Origin: Liminaster sp964567855
GTDB taxonomy: Bacteria; Bacteroidota; Bacteroidia; Bacteroidales; UBA3663
Direction of reading: 5' to 3'
Assembly: GCA_964567855.1 (NCBI GenBank)
Contig: CAZMOE010000021.1
Coordinates: 1-38,638 of the forward strand
DNA length: 38,638 nucleotides
Every line of letters begins with the position of its first letter. Position 1 is the stretch's first letter. Both the position numbers and the translations under genes were made by a program. The notes under the pieces are model-generated. The model saw only the letters and a list, made by a program, of their open reading frames with translations. It ran no database searches and was not told where the DNA came from. Positions 8,553-16,551 of this stretch are shown here, piece by piece.

Positions 8553-9047
8553 TCAGGAACTTCTCAGCCGGTCGAATTGTTCCTTAAGCCTGTGGCGGGC
8601 GCGGCATAGGTTCATACGCACCGCCTCGACGGAACAGCTCAAAGTGCAGGCAATCTCTTCGGTTTCCAGCCCGTCGATGTGCTTCATGCGGAGCACCATC
8701 TGCTGTGTGTCCGGCAGTCGGGCGATGAGGTCCAGCAGTTTCTGCATTTCTTCGTCTTTCTCGATGTCCGGATCCGATTCATCGGCGGTATCTGGAAGGT
8801 TTTCATGCCATGGAACCTCGTGCTTTGTCTTTCGCAGCAGGCTGAGACAATGATTCCGCAGTGCCGTAGTCGCCAGTCGGTCGATGCGGGTGTAATGATC
8901 CAGCCTCTGACGGATGCTCCAGAGTTTGCACAGAATATCCTGCACGGCATCTTCGGCATCGGCCTCTGTCGCCGTCAGCCGGAGGGCCTGCCTGAGTAGT
9001 GCGGGGCGGATCCGGGACATTGTTTTTTCAAACTCTTTTGCTTCCAT
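8553..9047 (-). CDS. ECF-type RNA polymerase sigma factor
   Basis: A 164-residue sigma-70 family protein with only regions 2 and 4. Region 2 (about 10-75) includes EADAEDAVQDILCKLW, the core-binding segment. Region 4 (about 110-160) contains LPDTQQMVLRMKHIDGLETEEIA and the helix-turn-helix LSCSVEAVRMNLCRARHRL. It leads a four-gene operon with its presumed anti-sigma factor and two exported proteins, and is divergent from the LuxR-type regulator. A CATCTTTG element on the - strand (9092-9085), one mismatch from TAnnTTTG, could be its promoter, but no clear -33 accompanies it. Confidence 0.95.
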   Translation of the reverse strand: MEAKEFEKTMSRIRPALLRQALRLTATEADAEDAVQDILCKLWSIRQRLDHYTRIDRLATTALRNHCLSLLRKTKHEVPWHENLPDTADESDPDIEKDEEMQKLLDLIARLPDTQQMVLRMKHIDGLETEEIACTLSCSVEAVRMNLCRARHRLKEQFDRLRSS

Positions 9048-9342
9048 TCATCTGTAAGACGCGTTTAGGGGCGAAATGTAACATCAAAGATGGAAAAAAT
9101 TAAAAAATAAACGATTTATTTTTTTTAAATAGTGGAGAAAACTTTTGTTTGACCGTTAGAGACCGGAAAATGGTAGGCCGCAGAGCCTTGCCTGGGTTCT
9201 GCTTTCAGTTTCGTCGGGCTCCCGGCTTTTTTTTTCAATGTCGGTTCTTGCTTGTTTGGATAAAACGGGATGTCTGGAGCGGCTTTTTAGTATTTGTAAG
9301 CCGGTTGCCGGATTGATTTTTGACAATTACCTACAAATATTG
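9048..9342. other. Divergent intergenic region, ECF operon / LuxR-type regulator
   Basis: This AT-rich region carries long A and T runs at 9095-9130. Apart from the weak - strand -7 element at 9085-9092, I find no gene. A G/C-rich piece ending in a run of nine Ts (9229-9237) could be a weak terminator, but its stem is not convincing. Confidence 0.4.
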
Positions 9343-9374
9343 ATTGTCGGAGTCAAAAAAAATCGCGACCTTTG
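9343..9374 (+). promoter_or_regulatory. Probable promoter of the RIC-LuxR regulator gene
   Basis: ATTG (9343-9346), a 20-base spacer and GACCTTTG (9367-9374), one mismatch from TAnnTTTG, place a transcription start about 45 bases before the ATG at 9425. The spacing matches the Bacteroidota primary sigma consensus. Confidence 0.5.
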
Positions 9375-9424
9375 CCCGACAATAATGGTTATTGAGTATA
9401 TTTCATCATATTTTAGTATCAGCT

Positions 9425-10399
9425 ATGGGGCATAAATATCGCAGTACCGATCGGATGAGCGCTGTTATATCGGATGATTATAAATTATTGCAGGTCATGA
9501 GCCGTTTTGGCCTTTCGCTGGGTTTCGGCGAAAAGAGTGTGGCGGATGTCTGCCTTCAGAGCGGAGTGGATTGCGATACCTTTCTGGCTGTCTGTAATTT
9601 TATCGGCAGCGGTATCAAGCCCACTTTCGATGAATACTCTTTGCTGTCGGTCAGTTCCCTGATGAGCTACCTTCGTAATTCGCATTCCTATTTCCTGGAC
9701 TTCATGCTTCCCAATATCCGGCAGAAGCTGGTGTTGGCGGTCGATTGTTCTTCCCGTAATGAGGTGGCTTTTCTGATTTTGAAGTTCTTCGATGAGTATG
9801 CGGGCGAGGTGCGCCGGCACATGGACTATGAAAATGCCCATATCTTTACTTACGTGGACGGTTTGTTGGCCGGCAAGCGGCAGACCGGGTTCAGCCTGGA
9901 GCATTATGAAAGCGAATTTTCGCATGCCAGTCATAAAAATATGGATGGCAGGCTGGGAGACTTGAAGAATATCGTGATCCGCTATTGCCCGACGGCACAC
10001 AATAATAATCTGCTCAATTCCGCATTGTTCGATCTTTTCTCTTTTGAGGAAGATCTGCTTTCTCATTGTCAGTTGGAAGACACGCTTTTCATTCCTGTCG
10101 TCTCCATGCTGGAAAGTTCTGTCGAAGCGGAAGATGATCCGGAAGAAGAAGAAACGGTCGGTACCTCGGAGCGGGAGCCGCTCAGTCAGCGCGAACGGGA
10201 AATCATCGTCGGGGTTGTGAAAGGCATGACCAACAAGGAGATTGCCGACAGTCTCTGTATCTCTATCCATACCGTGCTGACGCATCGCCGCAACATCGCT
10301 CGTAAATTGGAAATCCATTCATCGGCAGGTCTTGTCATCTATGCCATTGTCAACGGCATTGTCAATGTCGAGGATATCAAGGATCAGAATTATAATTGA
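9425..10399 (+). CDS. RIC/YtfE-like (ScdA_N + hemerythrin) LuxR-type transcriptional regulator
   Basis: A 324-residue regulator with three parts. Residues about 20-60 resemble the ScdA N-terminal domain. Residues about 75-230 form a hemerythrin-like four-helix domain. Residues about 252-312 are a LuxR/GerE helix-turn-helix (LSQREREIIVGVVKGMTNKE). Di-iron ligand motifs match E. coli YtfE: His87, H132-x3-E136, His167/170, H214-x3-E218. The two adjacent Cys of the YtfE N-terminus are missing. An acidic linker (235-243) separates sensor and HTH. The ATG at 9425 is preferred to a TTG at 9392. It lies upstream of the pigment cluster in the same direction, with a terminator between. It may sense O2, NO or peroxide through a di-iron site and control the cluster; this is inference. 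Confidence 0.85.
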   Translation: MGHKYRSTDRMSAVISDDYKLLQVMSRFGLSLGFGEKSVADVCLQSGVDCDTFLAVCNFIGSGIKPTFDEYSLLSVSSLMSYLRNSHSYFLDFMLPNIRQKLVLAVDCSSRNEVAFLILKFFDEYAGEVRRHMDYENAHIFTYVDGLLAGKRQTGFSLEHYESEFSHASHKNMDGRLGDLKNIVIRYCPTAHNNNLLNSALFDLFSFEEDLLSHCQLEDTLFIPVVSMLESSVEAEDDPEEEETVGTSEREPLSQREREIIVGVVKGMTNKEIADSLCISIHTVLTHRRNIARKLEIHSSAGLVIYAIVNGIVNVEDIKDQNYN

Positions 10400-10420
10400 T
10401 ACATCGTTTTTTTCATTGTG

Positions 10421-10463
10421 CACAGCGTGGCCGGTTCTTCCGGCTGCGCTGTGATGTTTTTTT
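10421..10463 (+). terminator. Intrinsic terminator after the regulator gene
   Basis: CACAGCGTGGCCGG (10421-10434) pairs with CCGGCTGCGCTGTG (10440-10453) through 12 Watson-Crick and two G-T pairs around the loop TTCTT. Seven Ts follow at 10457-10463. It separates the regulator from the pigment operon. Confidence 0.85.
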
Positions 10464-10783
10464 AAGGATATGGGCAGTGCTTGCCGCGGCGCGGGGAGGG
10501 GCGAGGTGAGCGTTATCGCAGGTTGCGGCGACGAAGTAGGCGGTTTCGCTTGGTCGATAGATGCTTCTTTTGTGGCGGTAAGGGGAACCTGCGGTCTTTC
10601 AGTTTTTTCCGGCGTAGAATAAAGTACCGGAAATGCCATGGGTTGTGGCTGTGATAACAATTATTGTATTTACAATTCGGAAGATGGTGTTTCCCGCGAA
10701 ATTTTAATGTCTTTGTATGGAATGATTGCCTTTTGCTTTCAATTTTATGCCGGTTATTTGTGGGAAAGAAATGATGCTGCCTT
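10464..10783. other. Non-coding region between regulator and pigment cluster
   Basis: About 320 bases with no gene I can support. The first half is GC-rich and the second half A/T-rich. A - strand open frame (10319-10660) has a Pro/Ser/Thr-rich product and runs antisense into the regulator gene, so I treat it as a chance frame. Confidence 0.5.
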
Positions 10784-10799
10784 TCCGGGAGAGCCCGGA
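10784..10799. promoter_or_regulatory. Inverted repeat upstream of the pigment promoter, possible operator
   Basis: TCCGGG-AGAG-CCCGGA is a perfect 6-base inverted repeat ending 23 bases before the -33 element of the cluster promoter. Activators of the LuxR class often bind dyads in this position. Which protein binds here is unknown, and the site could be chance. Confidence 0.3.
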
Positions 10800-10822
10800 C
10801 ATTTATAAAAAATCTTCATTTC

Positions 10823-10854
10823 TTTGGCTGTGCACAAAACTTTCGTTATTTTTG
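10823..10854 (+). promoter_or_regulatory. Main promoter of the aryl-polyene cluster
   Basis: TTTG (10823-10826), a 20-base spacer and TATTTTTG (10847-10854) form a perfect Bacteroidota -33/-7 promoter. The leader of about 50 bases before the ATG at 10915 contains a small GGGG/CCCC hairpin (10874-10889). It is the best promoter match in the window. Confidence 0.8.
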
Positions 10855-10914
10855 CAATTCAGTTTAATTCTGCGGGGTGCTTTGTCCCCCTGATAAATGA
10901 AAAGATAAAACGGC

Positions 10915-12465
10915 ATGAATGATTCAGCGATGGTTCTCACCCTTGAACAGGTTCGGCAGCTGCTCTTTGGCGGTGTCTCAATAGATCCCGATACGCTGCC
11001 TTTGCGGAAAGTGGAGGCTTGTTATGACTTTTTGAAGTCTTTTGCAGCCGAAAAGGTGATTTACGGTATCAACACGGGCTTTGGTCCCATGGCCCAGTGG
11101 CGTGTGGATGATGCCTATCTGACCGATCTGCAATATAATATCATTCGCAGTCATGCCACCGGAGCTGGAGACCCATTGCCCGATCTTTATGTCAAGGCCG
11201 CTATGATTGCCCGCCTCGGAACTTTTCTACAGGCCCGTTCCGGTATTCACGCCGATGTCGTCAGGCTTCTGACAGAGTTCATCAATCGGGGAATCTATCC
11301 GTTCATTCCGATGCATGGCAGTGTCGGCGCCAGCGGCGATCTGGTACAATTGGCACATATCGCCTTGAATCTGATCGGTGAAGGAGAGGTGCATTATCGG
11401 GGCGAATGGCGCCCGGCCGGCGAGGTACTTCAGGAATGCGGACTTCGACCGATGCAAATCCATATCCGCGAAGGTTTGTCTGTGACCAACGGCACGTCGG
11501 TCATGACCGGCATCGCAATGGTGAATCAGTTCTACGCTGAAAAAATTCTTGACTGGGCAACGCTTGCTTCGGTCTGGATGAATGAAATCGCCTCCTCTTA
11601 TGACGATCTGATGGCGCCGGCGCTCAACGAATGTCGCCGTCATGAGGGGCAGCAGGTTATCGCTGCGCGCATGCGCCGCCTGGCAGAGGGCAGCGGCTGC
11701 CTGATGAAGCGCGAGCACAGCCTTTACAACGGCGGGCATACAGATGATAAGGTTTTCGGCCATAAAGTGCAGGCTTATTATTCGTTGAGGTGTACACCGC
11801 AGATCCTCGGTCCTGTTTATGACACGCTGGCGCAGACCCGGCGCGTCCTCGAAGAGGAGTTGAATTCGGCCTGTGACAATCCGATTGTCGATCCGGATAC
11901 GCAGAATGTCTATCATGGCGGAAATTTCCATGGTGATTACATATCGCTGGAGGAAGACAAGGTGAAGATTGCCCTTGTGCGTGTCTGCATGACGGCTGAA
12001 CGGCAGCTGAATTATCTTTTCCACGATCGCATTAACGGCATACTGCCCCCGTTCCTCAATATGGGGACCCTCGGACTGAATTACGGTATGCAGGCCTGTC
12101 AGTTTACAGCCACGTCGACCACGGCGGAATGCCAGACGTTGGCCATGCCCAACTACGTGCATAGCATCCCCAATAATAATGACAACCAGGATATCGTGTC
12201 GATGGGCACCAACACCGCGCTGTTGACGAAACAAGTGATAGAGAATACGTGGCAGGTACTGGCGATTCAGTATATCGCATTGGCGCAGGCCACCGATTGC
12301 CTGAAAAAAGCCGGCTCATTGGCCCCTGCTACCCGTCGCATTTACGAGGCGGTGCGCTCTTTGGTCCCTGTCTTCGTCGACGATACACCGTTTTATAAAG
12401 ACATTGCGCGGATCGGGACTTTCTTGAAAGAATATGACACTGCTATGCTGGTAGGTCCCAGGTGA
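10915..12465 (+). CDS. Aromatic amino acid ammonia-lyase, probably tyrosine ammonia-lyase
   Basis: Releases ammonia from tyrosine to give p-coumarate, the starter of flexirubin-type aryl polyenes. The 516-residue protein belongs to the HAL/PAL/TAL family. Ala139-Ser140-Gly141 form the MIO cofactor, Tyr50 in VIYGINTGFGPMAQ is the catalytic base, and GNFHGDYISLEEDK and HSIPNNNDNQDIVSMGTN are the expected downstream motifs. From memory, the sequence follows Flavobacterium johnsoniae TAL (FjTAL) closely through these regions, including the RSH selectivity segment (78-80). Histidine specificity cannot be excluded from sequence alone, but the surrounding polyketide genes favour tyrosine. First gene of the operon. 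Confidence 0.92.
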   Translation: MNDSAMVLTLEQVRQLLFGGVSIDPDTLPLRKVEACYDFLKSFAAEKVIYGINTGFGPMAQWRVDDAYLTDLQYNIIRSHATGAGDPLPDLYVKAAMIARLGTFLQARSGIHADVVRLLTEFINRGIYPFIPMHGSVGASGDLVQLAHIALNLIGEGEVHYRGEWRPAGEVLQECGLRPMQIHIREGLSVTNGTSVMTGIAMVNQFYAEKILDWATLASVWMNEIASSYDDLMAPALNECRRHEGQQVIAARMRRLAEGSGCLMKREHSLYNGGHTDDKVFGHKVQAYYSLRCTPQILGPVYDTLAQTRRVLEEELNSACDNPIVDPDTQNVYHGGNFHGDYISLEEDKVKIALVRVCMTAERQLNYLFHDRINGILPPFLNMGTLGLNYGMQACQFTATSTTAECQTLAMPNYVHSIPNNNDNQDIVSMGTNTALLTKQVIENTWQVLAIQYIALAQATDCLKKAGSLAPATRRIYEAVRSLVPVFVDDTPFYKDIARIGTFLKEYDTAMLVGPR

Positions 12466-12538
12466 AAGAATCCAGGGATCGGTTGTCATGTTATGAAATC
12501 CCGGTTGAGAGGAAATTGAAAAATAAATAATACTATAT

Positions 12539-13651
12539 ATGATGCATCTGAGTCCGGCTTTACAGAAAGCGTATACAAAAGAACCCCTCAATGCCCGTCA
12601 GGCACAGCGGCTGGCCGAATTTATAGCGTTCGGGCCAATGGTATTTCAGGCTTCCCGTCTGATGGTGAAATTCGGTATTCTTGATTTGCTGCGGGACAGT
12701 GACTCCGGAATGACCCGTGCCGAATTGGTGGCAAAGACCGGTCTGTCGGACTATGCCGTCGGCGTTCTTCTGGACGCGTCGTTGAGCATAGGACTCGTTC
12801 TTGTCGATCCGGAGCCGCCGGAGGCACGCTTCCGGCTTTCCAAAACGGGCTGGTTTCTGTTGACCGATCTTGCGACGCGGGCCAATCTGGATTTTAACCA
12901 CGATGTCAACTATATGGGGCTTTTCCGGCTGGAAGAGTCGCTGAAAGAGGGAAGGCCGGCGGGGCTGGAATATTTCGGCGATTGGCCAACCATCTACGAG
13001 GGGCTGTCGCAGTTGCCGCCGCAAGTGCAGAAAAGCTGGTTCGGGTTCGATCATTTTTATAGCGATCATTCTTTCGACGAGGCATTGGAGATTGTTTTCC
13101 GGCAGCAGAAGACCCGCACCCTGTTGGATGTGGGTGGAAATACCGGCCGGTGGGCTTTGCGCTGTGTCGGATATGATCCGGATGTGCGGGTTACCATCTG
13201 CGATCTGCCGCAACAGATTGCCATGATGCGGGAACAGGTTGCCGACCGGCCCGGAGCCGATCGCATCGATGGAGTAGGCATCAATTTGCTCGATCCGGCA
13301 ACCGCATTCCCGGCCGACAGGCGGTTCGACGCGATATGGATGAGCCAGTTCCTCGATTGTTTCGGTATGGATGAGATTGTTTCCATTCTCACCCGTGCGG
13401 CAGGCATTATGCAGCCGGAATCCCGTCTTTATATTATGGAGACGCTTTGGGACCGGCAGAAATATGAGCCCGCGGCTTTCTGTCTGACGATGACCAGCCT
13501 CTATTTTACCGCTCTGGCGAATGGCAACAGCAAAATGTATCATTCGGAAGATCTTGAACGGTGTATTGCACAGGCAGGTCTTGCCATAGAGACGGTTCAT
13601 GACAATCTGGGGCAGGGACACAGCATCGTGGTGTGCAGAAAAATGAAATGA
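12539..13651 (+). CDS. SAM-dependent O-/C-methyltransferase of the pigment pathway
   Basis: A 370-residue class I methyltransferase. It has an N-terminal helical/winged-helix dimerisation domain (about 28-110, with MVFQASRLMVKFGILDLL) like that of plant-type small-molecule methyltransferases. The Rossmann domain carries motif I LLDVGGNTGRW (195-205) and the acidic end of strand 2 at Asp222. In aryl-polyene clusters such enzymes methylate the aromatic head group; O- versus C-methylation cannot be decided here. The start is at either of two adjacent ATGs (12539, 12542). It lies 73 bases after the ammonia-lyase. Confidence 0.88.
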   Translation: MMHLSPALQKAYTKEPLNARQAQRLAEFIAFGPMVFQASRLMVKFGILDLLRDSDSGMTRAELVAKTGLSDYAVGVLLDASLSIGLVLVDPEPPEARFRLSKTGWFLLTDLATRANLDFNHDVNYMGLFRLEESLKEGRPAGLEYFGDWPTIYEGLSQLPPQVQKSWFGFDHFYSDHSFDEALEIVFRQQKTRTLLDVGGNTGRWALRCVGYDPDVRVTICDLPQQIAMMREQVADRPGADRIDGVGINLLDPATAFPADRRFDAIWMSQFLDCFGMDEIVSILTRAAGIMQPESRLYIMETLWDRQKYEPAAFCLTMTSLYFTALANGNSKMYHSEDLERCIAQAGLAIETVHDNLGQGHSIVVCRKMK

Positions 13652-13698
13652 GAAAGAGTTGAAAAGGAATCATAGATCATTAAAGTGCGTATTTAAAC

Positions 13699-13950
13699 AT
13701 GGACAGACAGGAAATCGAGGCAAAAGTGAAGGCCTTCATGATAGAAGATTTGGAGATCGATGAAAAAAAGATTACACCGGACGCCCGTCTTAAAGAGGAT
13801 ATCGGTATCGATAGTCTGGATGTCGTCGATATCGTTGTTCTCGTGAAAGAGGTTTTTGATTTTAAGATGAAAACCGAGGAGATGAGTACTGTCCTGACTT
13901 TCGGACAGTTTTGTGATTATATAGAACAGAAGCTGGCCGCCGGATGCTGA
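13699..13950 (+). CDS. Acyl carrier protein 1
   Basis: An 83-residue acidic ACP. The phosphopantetheine attachment serine is Ser39 in GIDSLDVVDIV. It carries a starter or growing polyene chain as a thioester and works with the ketosynthase, dehydratase and ligase genes around it. The presence of a second, different ACP at 17318 is typical of aryl-polyene systems, where the two serve separate steps (priming versus elongation, or main chain versus lipid part). A hairpin with a T run follows this gene. Confidence 0.95.
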   Translation: MDRQEIEAKVKAFMIEDLEIDEKKITPDARLKEDIGIDSLDVVDIVVLVKEVFDFKMKTEEMSTVLTFGQFCDYIEQKLAAGC

Positions 13951-13985
13951 ATTCGGAAGGGGATGGCTGATGGCCGGTGATCGGG

Positions 13986-14020
13986 CGGGAGACGTTTTGA
14001 TACTGATCTCTCCCGTTTTT
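13986..14020 (+). terminator. Terminator-like hairpin inside the operon
   Basis: CGGGAGA (13986-13992) pairs with TCTCCCG (14009-14015) around a 16-base loop, followed directly by TTTTT (14016-14020). It lies 15 bases before the acyltransferase start. It may attenuate transcription between the first three genes and the rest. Confidence 0.55.
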
Positions 14021-14034
14021 ATCCGGCCGGAGAA

Positions 14035-15018
14035 ATGAACGAGTCTATGGAAGAACAGATTAGACATGACCAGTGGAGCGGGAAGACGGATGGAAGGCCC
14101 TGGATGCAGCGGACGTTGATTGCATGGCTGCGTGTGGCGGATATCCGGCTTCTATATGGCGTCATGGGGTTGGTGATCCCGTTTTACATGCTTTTTTGTC
14201 ATCGTGCCTATTTGGCCAGTTATCATTTTTTTCGTCGCCGGATGGGTGAATCCATGCTACGCTCCTTTTTCCATGTCTATTTGAGCCAATATCATCTTGG
14301 ACAAGTCGTTCTCGATCGTTTCGCGGCTTATGCCGGTCGTCGCTTCGATATAGAAATTGAAAATTTCGATCTTTTCCGGAACCTTTCTATGGCTCCCGGC
14401 GGTTTTTTGCAGATCAGTTCGCATGTCGGTAACTATGAATTGGCCGGCTATACCCTGATTGCTGAAGACAAACCGCTGAACGCGCTGGTGTTTTCCGGTG
14501 AAACGGAAACCGTAATGCAGGGCCGCAGTCGGATTTTTGCAGAACATAATGTCCGGATGATTCCCGTGCGAGAGGATTTGTCCCATATCTTTATGCTGAG
14601 CAATGCCTTGAGAGACGGAGAGATCGTCTCTATGCCGGGTGATCGTATTTTCGGTTCGCAAAAGTCTGTCGAGTGTGATTTCCTGGGTGCCCCGGCGCTG
14701 TTTCCGCTTGGTCCTTTTGCTCTTGCCGTTCAGCGGGATGTCCCGGTCCTTGCCGTTTTTGTGATGAAAGAGACGACGTGGAAATATCGCATCTTTATCG
14801 ACCGGCTTGATACTTGTCTGCAGTCGGGAGACACATCCGCGAGTATGGGGACGGCTCAGAAGTCTGCGGCTGCCGACGCAGAAGCTCCGTTGAGGTCCGG
14901 ACAGGGCCGGCGGGAACGGATGGAAGAACTTGCCCGCCGGTTTGCGGGCCGGTTGGAACAGATTGTAAGACGTTATCCGACACAATGGTATAATTTTTAT
15001 GAGTTCTGGCAGCAATAA
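14035..15018 (+). CDS. LpxL/HtrB-like acyltransferase
   Basis: A 327-residue protein of the lysophospholipid/lipid A acyltransferase family. A membrane-anchoring helix lies at about 38-57, and the catalytic HX4E motif is His130-VGNY-Glu135 in SSHVGNYELAG. Family members transfer acyl chains from ACP to a lipid or sugar acceptor at the inner membrane. In aryl-polyene and flexirubin clusters they are thought to attach the polyene acyl chain to its lipid partner. The C-terminal part has an extra Ala/Ser/Gly-rich stretch (about 265-285). Its last 20 bases overlap the dehydratase gene, implying coupled translation. Confidence 0.88.
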   Translation: MNESMEEQIRHDQWSGKTDGRPWMQRTLIAWLRVADIRLLYGVMGLVIPFYMLFCHRAYLASYHFFRRRMGESMLRSFFHVYLSQYHLGQVVLDRFAAYAGRRFDIEIENFDLFRNLSMAPGGFLQISSHVGNYELAGYTLIAEDKPLNALVFSGETETVMQGRSRIFAEHNVRMIPVREDLSHIFMLSNALRDGEIVSMPGDRIFGSQKSVECDFLGAPALFPLGPFALAVQRDVPVLAVFVMKETTWKYRIFIDRLDTCLQSGDTSASMGTAQKSAAADAEAPLRSGQGRRERMEELARRFAGRLEQIVRRYPTQWYNFYEFWQQ

Positions 15019-15475
15019 TATTGTTTCCGCGGAGCCGGTAGCCTTTGACCGTATTCTGGTCGGGGAAATCTTGCCGCAGCGGCCGCCTTTCATTCTGGTG
15101 GACTGCCTGTCGCACTATGATCCTGTCCGCACGGTCTGTCGGTTCGGAATACGCCCGGATCATCTGATGGTGGAAGACGGCAGACTTTCGGCCTGCGGCC
15201 TGATAGAAAATATCGCGCAGACCTGTGCGGCCCGTATCGGTTATATCCATAAGTATATCCTTCATCTTCCTGTGGCTTTGGGCTATATTGCTTCTGTCCG
15301 TGACTTGAATATCAGTCGTCTGCCGGCGGTGGGAGAGACGATTGAGACCGCAGTCGAGGTCCGGGAAGAGATTTTCGGGATGACATTGGCTGTGGCGGAA
15401 ATTCGCAGCGGCATGGAACTTCTTGCTACGGCGGAAATGAAAATCGCTCTCAGCGACAAGACGGTGGAAATGTAA
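14999..15475 (+). CDS. Hotdog-fold 3-hydroxyacyl-ACP dehydratase, FabZ-like (DH1)
   Basis: A 158-residue hotdog protein that should remove water from 3-hydroxyacyl-ACP to build the polyene. The start LPQRPPFILVD (26-35) is the FabZ N-terminal motif with Gln in place of the usual His27. The central helix LIENIAQTCA keeps the catalytic Glu70. The HFPxxPxxPG loop of FabZ is replaced by HLMVEDGRLSACG, so a His (55) is present but one residue out of register. This pattern suggests either a changed active site or pairing with the second hotdog protein at 20242. The start overlaps the acyltransferase gene by 20 bases. Confidence 0.85.
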   Translation: MSSGSNNIVSAEPVAFDRILVGEILPQRPPFILVDCLSHYDPVRTVCRFGIRPDHLMVEDGRLSACGLIENIAQTCAARIGYIHKYILHLPVALGYIASVRDLNISRLPAVGETIETAVEVREEIFGMTLAVAEIRSGMELLATAEMKIALSDKTVEM

Positions 15476-15505
15476 TTGTATCTTCTGAAAAATTGGAACC
15501 GAATC

Positions 15506-16532
15506 ATGCTGACGAATCCGATAATTGTCAAACTTGCCGATAATATATTCTCTCCGCTGGGGGTGACGACCGCCGAAAATTATCAGGCGGTCATGGCTGG
15601 CAGTTCCTCCCTTGCTCTGCATCGGAAGACGGTTTCCATGCTTGATTATCCCGGGGCTGTTCCGGAGCGGGANNNNNNNNNNNNNNNNNNNNNNNNNNNN
15701 NNNNNNNNNNNNNNNNNNNNNNNNNNNNNNNNNNNNNNNNNNNNNNNNNNNNNNNNNNNNNNNNNNNNNNNNCGGTCGTTGCGACGTTGCGGTCGTAATC
15801 GGTGCCGATGAGCAATCGGAATTCATCGTGTCGGGCTTCCAGTCATTCAAGGCTTTGTCTGCAGAGCCTTGTCGCCCTTTCGATGCCGCCCGTGCCGGGC
15901 TCAATCTCGGAGAAGCTGCCGCCACGATGATTTTAGGCCGTAAGGACATTGTCGATGCTGCTTCCGGTGAGTGGGAAATGGCCTCCGGCGCTATTCGTAA
16001 CGATGCCAATCATATTTCTGGCCCTTCTCGGGTGGGTGAAGGTAGTTTCCGTGCTTTGCGTGCTGTTCTGCATAGGGTAGATGATGCCAGCGCCGTTGCC
16101 GCGGGCACCGGTTACGGGCTTTTTGCCTCTTCCGTCGACATGGCAGGCTCCGGAAAGGGTATATGCGCGGCTTCCGTCAGGGAGGCAGCCGCTGATCTGG
16201 CTTTCATTAACGCTCACGGCACCGCCACGCCTTATAATGACGAAATGGAATCTATTGCCATCGAACGGGCGGGCCTTGCCTCGGTACCGGTAAACGCTCT
16301 GAAAGGTTATTACGGGCATACGATGGGTGCTGCCGGGGTGCTTGAAACCGCCCTTTCCATGCAGGCGGTCGATCATCATACGGTCATCGGCACACGTGGA
16401 TACGAACAATGTGGTGTTTCCCGGCCGTTGCGGCTGGATGCGCATCATTCATCTGCTGGGCAGCGTTCTTTTATCAAACTTCTTTCCGGTTTCGGCGGTT
16501 GTAATGCGGCGCTGTTATGCCGGAAACTATAA
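15506..16532 (+). CDS. Beta-ketoacyl-ACP synthase (KS1), interrupted by a sequence gap
   Basis: A FabF-type ketosynthase. The first 55 residues start at the ATG at 15506 and run into 100 Ns. After the gap the protein continues with GRCDVAVVIGADEQSEF, the RPFDAARAGLNLGEAAA motif, the catalytic His in NAHGTATPYNDE and the second His in KGYYGHTMGAAG. Compared with KS2 (17585), about 120 residues fall in the gap, including the expected active-site Cys. The two halves are in different frames across the 100 Ns, as expected if the gap is a fixed-length placeholder. I read this as one intact gene with missing sequence, not a pseudogene; presence of the Cys cannot be verified. Confidence 0.8.
15673..15772. 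other. Assembly gap of 100 N
   Basis: Exactly 100 undetermined bases inside KS1. Alignment by eye with KS2 suggests that about 350 bases are really missing, so the length is nominal. Everything downstream may be shifted relative to the true genome. Confidence 0.97.
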
Positions 16533-16551
16533 TATTCTAATATCTGTTCCT

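Noticed and set aside
10319..10660. - strand open frame of 113 residues between regulator and pigment cluster
   Set aside because: Product is Pro/Ser/Thr-rich with no family features, and it overlaps the 3' end of the regulator gene and its terminator on the opposite strand.
11227..12234. Long - strand open frame (335 residues) opposite the ammonia-lyase
   Set aside because: Rich in His, Arg and Gln with no domain; a shadow of a GC-rich coding strand. The + strand reading is a clear ammonia-lyase.
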